A program made the translations under genes and the position numbers. DNA of 64,000 bases from Nitratidesulfovibrio termitidis HI1 (GTDB lineage: Bacteria > Desulfobacterota > Desulfovibrionia > Desulfovibrionales > Desulfovibrionaceae). The notes under the pieces were generated by a model. The model made no database searches. It was not told the DNA's origin and saw nothing but the letters and a program-made list of their open reading frames with translations. Below, in pieces: positions 58,968-64,000 of this stretch (position 1 is the stretch's first letter; every line of letters starts with the position of its first letter). The stretch is from positions 2,942,220-3,006,219 of the forward strand of contig NZ_KI632512.1 in assembly GCF_000504305.1 (NCBI RefSeq). Direction: 5' to 3'.

Positions 58968-61900
58968 ATGATCGGCCTCCTGCGCACCCACCTTGCGCGC
59001 TGCTGGGCGCGTTTTCCGCTGCGGCATTTTCTGTCGCGTGCGGTGCCGCCCGCCCCTGGCCTGCGCCTGCGGATGGTGGGGTGGTGTTTTCTGGTCTGCC
59101 TGTTGCCGCTGGGCATCGTCAGCGCGGTGTTCGTGCAGGTGACCACGGTGCAGACCGACAGCTATCTGCATGCACAGGGGCGTACCCTGGCCGATGCGGC
59201 CTCGTTGCAGCTCACCCGCCTGTCGCGCACGGCAGAGGCCCTGGCCCGCGTGGTGGCCGGGTTGCGGGTGGAATATGACGGCGACATGCCGGGCCTGCGC
59301 CTGCGCCTGTCCGAACTGCACGGCCTGTGGCCCCGCGCCTGCATCGAGGTGTTCGACATGGGCGCCGAGCCCGTTGTGCGCCTGTTGCCTGCCGGTGGAG
59401 GGGCGGACGGTCCCGGGGGCGGGGTGACCCCCAACGGCGCCACCACGGACGGAGCGTTGATGGTGCGCCAGGCGTTGCGCGGGCTGTCGAGGCGCGACGT
59501 GTTCCGGTCCGCCGACGGTCTGGCCATCAAGGCGGTGGTGCCGGTCATCGTGCCGCTGGAGCAGGCGGGCCCGCGCCCCGGCGGGGGAATCCGGCGGCCC
59601 CTGCCCGCGCCCATGGGCCCGGCGGCCCTGCCGGAATCGTCTTTGGGCAGTGCGCCCCCCCTGTCCCCATCGTCCCCGTTACCCGAGCAGGTGGCCCCAT
59701 ATACGCCGTTTGCCTCCGATGCGGAGGAAATCACCGGCAGGGTGGATATGGAAGGGCTGGCGGCCCGGCAGCACGGACGCATCGTGGGGGCGGCGGTGGT
59801 GTCGTTCCCCATGAACCGCTCATTGTTGCGCGGGCTGGGGGATGCGGTGCGCGCCGATGTGGCCGTGTTCGATCTGGGCGGCGAACGACCGCGCGGCACC
59901 CTGTTTCCCGGCGACGGCACCGCCGACGTGGCCGACTGGCCGGACCGGCCCGACCTTGCGCAGGGAGCGCCGCCCGGTGGCCTGGCTGGCGGGCGTGCTG
60001 CGGGCGGGGCGCATTCCGGCGGCGGCGTGTCCGGCGGCACGTTTGGCGGCGGCCTTTTCGGCGGGGGGGGCCTGCTCGGCTGGCCGGGCGGTGGCGCTTC
60101 GTCCGGCCAGCCGGGCAGGGCGCAGGGTTTCGGGCTGGGGCCGGGCTTCGGACAGGGGCAGAGTCTGCCCTTTCTGCAGCGGTACGAACAGGTGGCGGGC
60201 AAGCCCTATCTGGTCAGCTACCAGCCCCTGCCGGGGGGCAGCGGCATGCCCGTGGGCGCGCTGGCCGTGTTCGTGGACGTGGGGCCGCAACGCTCGCGGC
60301 TGCGCACCGCCGTGGAATACACCCTGCTGGCCGCCGTGGTGGCCCTGGGACTGTCCGTGTGCACGGGCTTTCTCATCGCCGACCGGGTGGTGCGGCCGCT
60401 GCACGAACTGCTGCACGCCATCCGGCGCATTTCGCTCGGCAATTACAGCGAACGACTGCCCCCCGCGGGCATGGCCGAGATCGGCCAGCTGGCCCAGGCC
60501 GTGAACCACATGGCCTCCACGCTGGAGGAAAACCGCACCAGCCTGCTGGGCGCGCTGCAGGAAAAGGTGGAGTCGGGCGAGCGCCTGGCCCGCGCCAACC
60601 GCGAACTGGAGTTGCTGAACTGGGAACTTACCCGCGCCCAGGCCAATTACCGGCGCATTTTCGAGGAATCGGCGCAGGGCATCTACCAGTCCACGCCGCA
60701 GGGGCGCTTTCTGCGGGTGAACCCGGCCATGGCGCGCATGTTCGGCTATGCCTCGCCGTACGAGATGGTGTCTTCCGTGACGGACATCGGCGAGCAGTTC
60801 TACGTGCGCCCCGGCGAGCGCGAGGAACTGCTGCGCCGCCTGCGCCAGGAAGGACGGGTATCGCTGGAAACCTGCCTGCGCAGGCGCGACGCCAGCGTGG
60901 TGCACGTGGCGCTGACCGCCCGCGCGGTGACCGGCGAGACCGGCGAGCAGTTGTACATCGAAGGCGCGGTGCACGACATCACCGAGCGCGTGGAACGCCA
61001 CCGCGCCGAGCGCGAGCGCGAGGCTGCCGAGGCGGCCAGCCGCGCCAAGACGCAGTTGCTGGCCCGCATGAGCCACGAGGTGCGCACCCCGCTCAACGCC
61101 CTGCTGGGCATGGCCGACGTGCTGGGCCGCACCCCCCTGGAGCCGGAGCAGCGCGATTATCTGGACGTGCTGCGCAGTTCCGGCCATTCGCTGCTGGCGT
61201 TGCTGAACGACGTGCTGGACTTTTCGCGCCTGGAGGCGGGGCGGGTGGTGCCGGAGCGGGTGGGCTTTCGCCTGGGCGAGATCATGGAGCAGGTCTGCCG
61301 CCAGATGGAACCCGCCACCGGTACGGACGGGCGCGCCCTGCGCCTGGACTGGGCCGTGCTGCCCGGCGTGCCAGACGATCTGGTGGGCGACCCGCTGCGG
61401 CTGCGCCAGATTCTGGGCAACCTGGTCTCCAACGCGGTGAAGTTCACCCCCGCCGGGCGGGTGATGGTGCTGGCCCAGCCCGCCGACGGCAACGTGCCGG
61501 GCCGTGACGCCCGGCCGGATGCGGTCCGGGCGGTGCAGGGCGCCTCACCCTGCCGCATGCCCCCCGGCAGGCGGATGGAAGTGCTGTTCTCCGTGGCGGA
61601 CACGGGCATCGGCATTCCGCCGGAACACCAGGACGTGGTGTTCGAAAGCTTCATGCAGGCGGATTCGTCCATCACCCGCCAGTACGGCGGCACCGGGTTG
61701 GGGCTGTCCATCTGCCGGGCGCTGGTGGATATGCTGGGCGGCACCATCTGGTTGGAAAGCGCCCCCGGCAGGGGCACCACCGTGTATTTCACCCTGCCCA
61801 TGCAGCCCGTCGGTGAAGGCGCCTGCGGAACGGCCCTGGAGGAGGCTTGGGGGCTTGATGCCCTCGATACCCGTGATGCCCTTGATGCTTTTGATGCCCC

Positions 61901-62669
61901 GGTCTCTCCGGCTGCGCAGGGTTCCCCGGTTGGGGCAATGGCGCAGGCCGCTTTGGCCAACGCACGGCCCGGCGATCTGCCCGATTCGCCCGATGTGGCT
62001 GATGTGGCCGATTCAGTGGATACGGTCGATTCGGTCGCGCTGGAAGGCGTGGCCGCTGCCAGTCCCACCGGTCCCGCCGGTCCAACCGGTCCCGCCGGGC
62101 AGGCCGGTTCCAGCGGGCAGGCCGAAGCTCCTGCCCCGCCAGATCTGCCGGATGCGCAGCCGGGTTACCAGGAACCGGGTCCGCTACGGCCCCTGTCCAT
62201 CCTGCTGGTGGAGGACAGCCCCAGCAACCGGCTGCTCTTTTCACTGTACCTGCGCGGGCGTCCCTGCGCCATCACCGAGGTCCACAACGGCGAGGAAGGC
62301 GTGGCCGCCTACGCCGCCGGGCAGTTCGACCTGGTGTTCATGGACATCGAGATGCCGGTGATGGACGGGTATCGGGCCACGCGGGCCATCCGCGCCCTGG
62401 AACGCGAGCAGGGCCTGCCGCACACGCCGGTCATTGCCCTGACGGCGCACGTGGTGGGTGAATTCCGCGACGATTGCGCGGCGGCGGGGTGCACCGGTTT
62501 TCTGGCCAAGCCCTTTTCGCGCGGGGAATTGCTGCGCTGCATGGCCCGCCACTGCGGGGGCGGCGAGGCGGGGGGCGATGGCTGGTCGGCAGGAAGCGGC
62601 CTTGCCGATGGTGGGGATTGTGCAGCCGGGGCGGATTCCCGGGCAGGGCAGGCTGGCCGGTCCGGATAA
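58968..62669 (+). CDS. Large membrane hybrid histidine kinase
   Basis: About 1233 residues. TM1 lies near 40-60 ([18 protein letters not shown]); a large periplasmic region (about 60-445) of the double-Cache type contains Gly/Pro-rich inserts; TM2 lies near 450-470. HAMP, one PAS domain ([20 protein letters not shown] near 565), HisKA with [15 protein letters not shown] near 698, HATPase ([23 protein letters not shown]) and a receiver domain with phosphoacceptor Asp in [14 protein letters not shown] near 1125 follow. No Hpt domain, so phosphotransfer must use another protein. Two 9-bp-period repeats (61856-61901 and 61981-62112) code the linker before the receiver. The start is uncertain, without a clear ribosome site. 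Confidence 0.9.
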   Translation: MIGLLRTHLARCWARFPLRHFLSRAVPPAPGLRLRMVGWCFLVCLLPLGIVSAVFVQVTTVQTDSYLHAQGRTLADAASLQLTRLSRTAEALARVVAGLRVEYDGDMPGLRLRLSELHGLWPRACIEVFDMGAEPVVRLLPAGGGADGPGGGVTPNGATTDGALMVRQALRGLSRRDVFRSADGLAIKAVVPVIVPLEQAGPRPGGGIRRPLPAPMGPAALPESSLGSAPPLSPSSPLPEQVAPYTPFASDAEEITGRVDMEGLAARQHGRIVGAAVVSFPMNRSLLRGLGDAVRADVAVFDLGGERPRGTLFPGDGTADVADWPDRPDLAQGAPPGGLAGGRAAGGAHSGGGVSGGTFGGGLFGGGGLLGWPGGGASSGQPGRAQGFGLGPGFGQGQSLPFLQRYEQVAGKPYLVSYQPLPGGSGMPVGALAVFVDVGPQRSRLRTAVEYTLLAAVVALGLSVCTGFLIADRVVRPLHELLHAIRRISLGNYSERLPPAGMAEIGQLAQAVNHMASTLEENRTSLLGALQEKVESGERLARANRELELLNWELTRAQANYRRIFEESAQGIYQSTPQGRFLRVNPAMARMFGYASPYEMVSSVTDIGEQFYVRPGEREELLRRLRQEGRVSLETCLRRRDASVVHVALTARAVTGETGEQLYIEGAVHDITERVERHRAEREREAAEAASRAKTQLLARMSHEVRTPLNALLGMADVLGRTPLEPEQRDYLDVLRSSGHSLLALLNDVLDFSRLEAGRVVPERVGFRLGEIMEQVCRQMEPATGTDGRALRLDWAVLPGVPDDLVGDPLRLRQILGNLVSNAVKFTPAGRVMVLAQPADGNVPGRDARPDAVRAVQGASPCRMPPGRRMEVLFSVADTGIGIPPEHQDVVFESFMQADSSITRQYGGTGLGLSICRALVDMLGGTIWLESAPGRGTTVYFTLPMQPVGEGACGTALEEAWGLDALDTRDALDAFDAPVSPAAQGSPVGAMAQAALANARPGDLPDSPDVADVADSVDTVDSVALEGVAAASPTGPAGPTGPAGQAGSSGQAEAPAPPDLPDAQPGYQEPGPLRPLSILLVEDSPSNRLLFSLYLRGRPCAITEVHNGEEGVAAYAAGQFDLVFMDIEMPVMDGYRATRAIRALEREQGLPHTPVIALTAHVVGEFRDDCAAAGCTGFLAKPFSRGELLRCMARHCGGGEAGGDGWSAGSGLADGGDCAAGADSRAGQAGRSG

Positions 62670-62812
62670 TCCGGTCGTTGCGGGTGTACTGGCCCTGCGG
62701 GTGATCTGTCGGCAGGGCCGGATGGCCGGTCTTGTCGGCAGGTTGGGGGCATCGGGCCCGGCGGCGGCCGGGCGGCTTGCTCCCTTGCTTCAGGGGGCCG
62801 GGCGCGAAGGGC

Positions 62813-64000
62813 TCAGCGCAATCCGGCCACGGCCAGCACCACTTCTGCCGCCATGCGTCCACCGCCACGGCGGGGGGCCATCCATTCCTCGAAGCGATGG
62901 CGTATCACCTCGCGTTGCAGGGGGCTGCGCAACTGTTGCAGCAGGGCCTCCGCCAGGGCATCGCCGTCGGCCACCTCGGCCAGCAGACCGGCCTCGGGCA
63001 ATCCGTCACCCACCCAGGCGAAATTCTCGCGCGATGGCCCAACGCAGGGCACCACCCCGTGCGTCAGCGGTTCCAGAAAGTTCTGGCCGCCCAGCCGGGC
63101 CAGCGAGCCGCCCACGAACACGGCGGAGGCGCTGGCGTACAGCGCGGCCAACTCGCCGAACACGTCCCAGACCAGCACCGTGCCGGGCGCGGACGCATCG
63201 CCGGAAGGCGGGGCCGTGCGCCGCGAGCGCAGTTCCCAGGGCAACCCGGCCTGCTCCAGCGCGTTCACCCAGGCGGGCACGCGGTGCATGTGGCGAGGGG
63301 CCACGGCGATGTCCGCGTCGGGACGTTCCCGGCAGATGCGCTCGACGACTGGCAGCAGGGCGGCTTCCTCTTCCTCGCGCACCGATCCCAGCACCACCAG
63401 CGGGGCGGCAGCCCGCAGCACCGTGCCCGCAAGGCCAGTCGAGCCCGTTGCGCCAGTCGTGCCAGTTGGGCCAGACGCACTGGTTTCCGGCAAGGCCCGG
63501 TCGAACTTGATGTTGGGCATGACCGAGGTGCGGTCGTGCCCGAACAGCAGGCCGAAACGCTGGGCGTCGTCGGGCGAGATGGCGGCGATGCGCGCCGGGG
63601 CCAGCCCGCGCCAGAAGTCGGGGGTGAGCAGATATCCGGCCAGGGTGCGCGGGGTCATGCGCCCGTTGACCACGGCCACGGGAACGCCCCGCGCCGCGCA
63701 GGCGGACAGCAGGCCGGGCCACAGCTCCGTTTCCAGCAGGGCCACGGCGCATGGGCGGGCCTGGTCCAGCGCGCGGCGCATCAGGCCCGGCTCGTCAAAG
63801 GGAAAGTAGCGCACCTGCACCCGCAGGCCGGGGCGGTGTGCGGCGGCCCAGTCACGGGCCTTTTCCAGCACCTCCACTCCCTGCCGGGTGCATGAGGTGA
63901 GCAGTACGGAGAACTCGCTGTCCAGATGGCGCAGCAGTTCCCACGCCAGATACGCTTCACCGCCGGAAGCCGCCTGCACCCACAGCCGGGCCGCCTCGGC
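62813..64000 (-). CDS. waaA: 3-deoxy-D-manno-octulosonic acid (Kdo) transferase, partial
   Basis: WaaA (KdtA) adds Kdo to lipid A precursor on the inner face of the inner membrane, from CMP-Kdo. The 5' end lies beyond the window; about 395 codons are present. The GT-B features are VQAASGGEAYLAWELL near the start of the visible part, LLETELWPGLLSAC, VVNGRMTPRTL, VLGSVREEEEAALL and the C-terminal VFVGGSLARLGGQNFLEPL with GPSRENF. An in-frame 9-bp-period repeat (63431-63480) encodes SGPTGTTGATGSTG between the two lobes. It shows the organism makes lipopolysaccharide. Confidence 0.93.
   Translation of the reverse strand, partial: AEAARLWVQAASGGEAYLAWELLRHLDSEFSVLLTSCTRQGVEVLEKARDWAAAHRPGLRVQVRYFPFDEPGLMRRALDQARPCAVALLETELWPGLLSACAARGVPVAVVNGRMTPRTLAGYLLTPDFWRGLAPARIAAISPDDAQRFGLLFGHDRTSVMPNIKFDRALPETSASGPTGTTGATGSTGLAGTVLRAAAPLVVLGSVREEEEAALLPVVERICRERPDADIAVAPRHMHRVPAWVNALEQAGLPWELRSRRTAPPSGDASAPGTVLVWDVFGELAALYASASAVFVGGSLARLGGQNFLEPLTHGVVPCVGPSRENFAWVGDGLPEAGLLAEVADGDALAEALLQQLRSPLQREVIRHRFEEWMAPRRGGGRMAAEVVLAVAGLR

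Noticed and set aside
58444-58971. 175-codon plus-strand frame before the hybrid kinase
   Set aside because: It lacks a ribosome site, its sequence is dominated by the 12-bp tandem repeat, and it overlaps the kinase start in another frame. It is more likely non-coding.

Overview
The window is GC-rich DNA whose gene content fits a Desulfovibrio-type sulfate reducer (Desulfovibrionaceae, Nitratidesulfovibrio-like). Clues are a c-type-haem chemoreceptor, a MucR/Ros regulator, an anaerobic-type CbiA/CbiC cobalamin pair, a Csd4-like M99 peptidase and Kdo transferase. This is inference from gene families, not a database match. The window opens inside an rRNA operon (3' end of 23S, then 5S) and closes inside waaA.

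Layout. 1-1245: 23S 3' end, 5S, hairpin. 1289-10257: a small AT-rich orphan, a BenE transporter, an HDOD protein, an acyl-CoA synthetase, a Dabb protein, a methyltransferase, a LysR regulator and a hemolysin-III protein. 10536-17185: ftsY, a sensor kinase, a FadL porin, and a convergent intergenic region with two long palindromic elements and a hairpin. 16691-24097: a DEAD-box helicase coupled to a small gene, a three-gene cobalamin operon with overlapping stops and starts, and mucR. 24428-32590: a haem chemoreceptor, a twin-cysteine-cluster protein, a three-gene operon (cytoplasmic solute-binding-like protein, G3E-like GTPase, orphan ABC ATPase), a Cache-domain membrane protein and der. 33144-38013: an HTH/PBP regulator, a MarR regulator with a histidine-rich tail, and a coupled M15-M99 peptidoglycan-peptidase pair. 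38330-52400: an Rhs polymorphic-toxin island. 52825-57182: ilvE, dnaX, ybaB and recR. 57608-64000: a HEAT-like protein, a large hybrid kinase and waaA.

The Rhs island is the most interesting part. It holds two short Rhs carriers, one N-terminally truncated Rhs gene and further fragments. Two kinds of C-terminal toxin tip occur, each repeatedly next to its own partner. A T4-lysozyme-like tip is followed on the same strand by an exported two-unit protein that I suggest is a lysozyme-inhibitor-like (Ivy-like) immunity protein. A second tip, sharing the segment RPWWSYPYGS, converges on a small multi-pass membrane protein, with a perfect hairpin between the two 3' ends. Both pairings recur, which supports them as toxin-immunity modules. 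Repeated leader/junction segments suggest how the array grew by recombination.

Two genome-scale patterns also appear. One is a family of about 130-175 bp composite palindromes after or between genes. The other is a set of degenerate 9-bp-period repeats, in frame inside unrelated proteins and also between genes.
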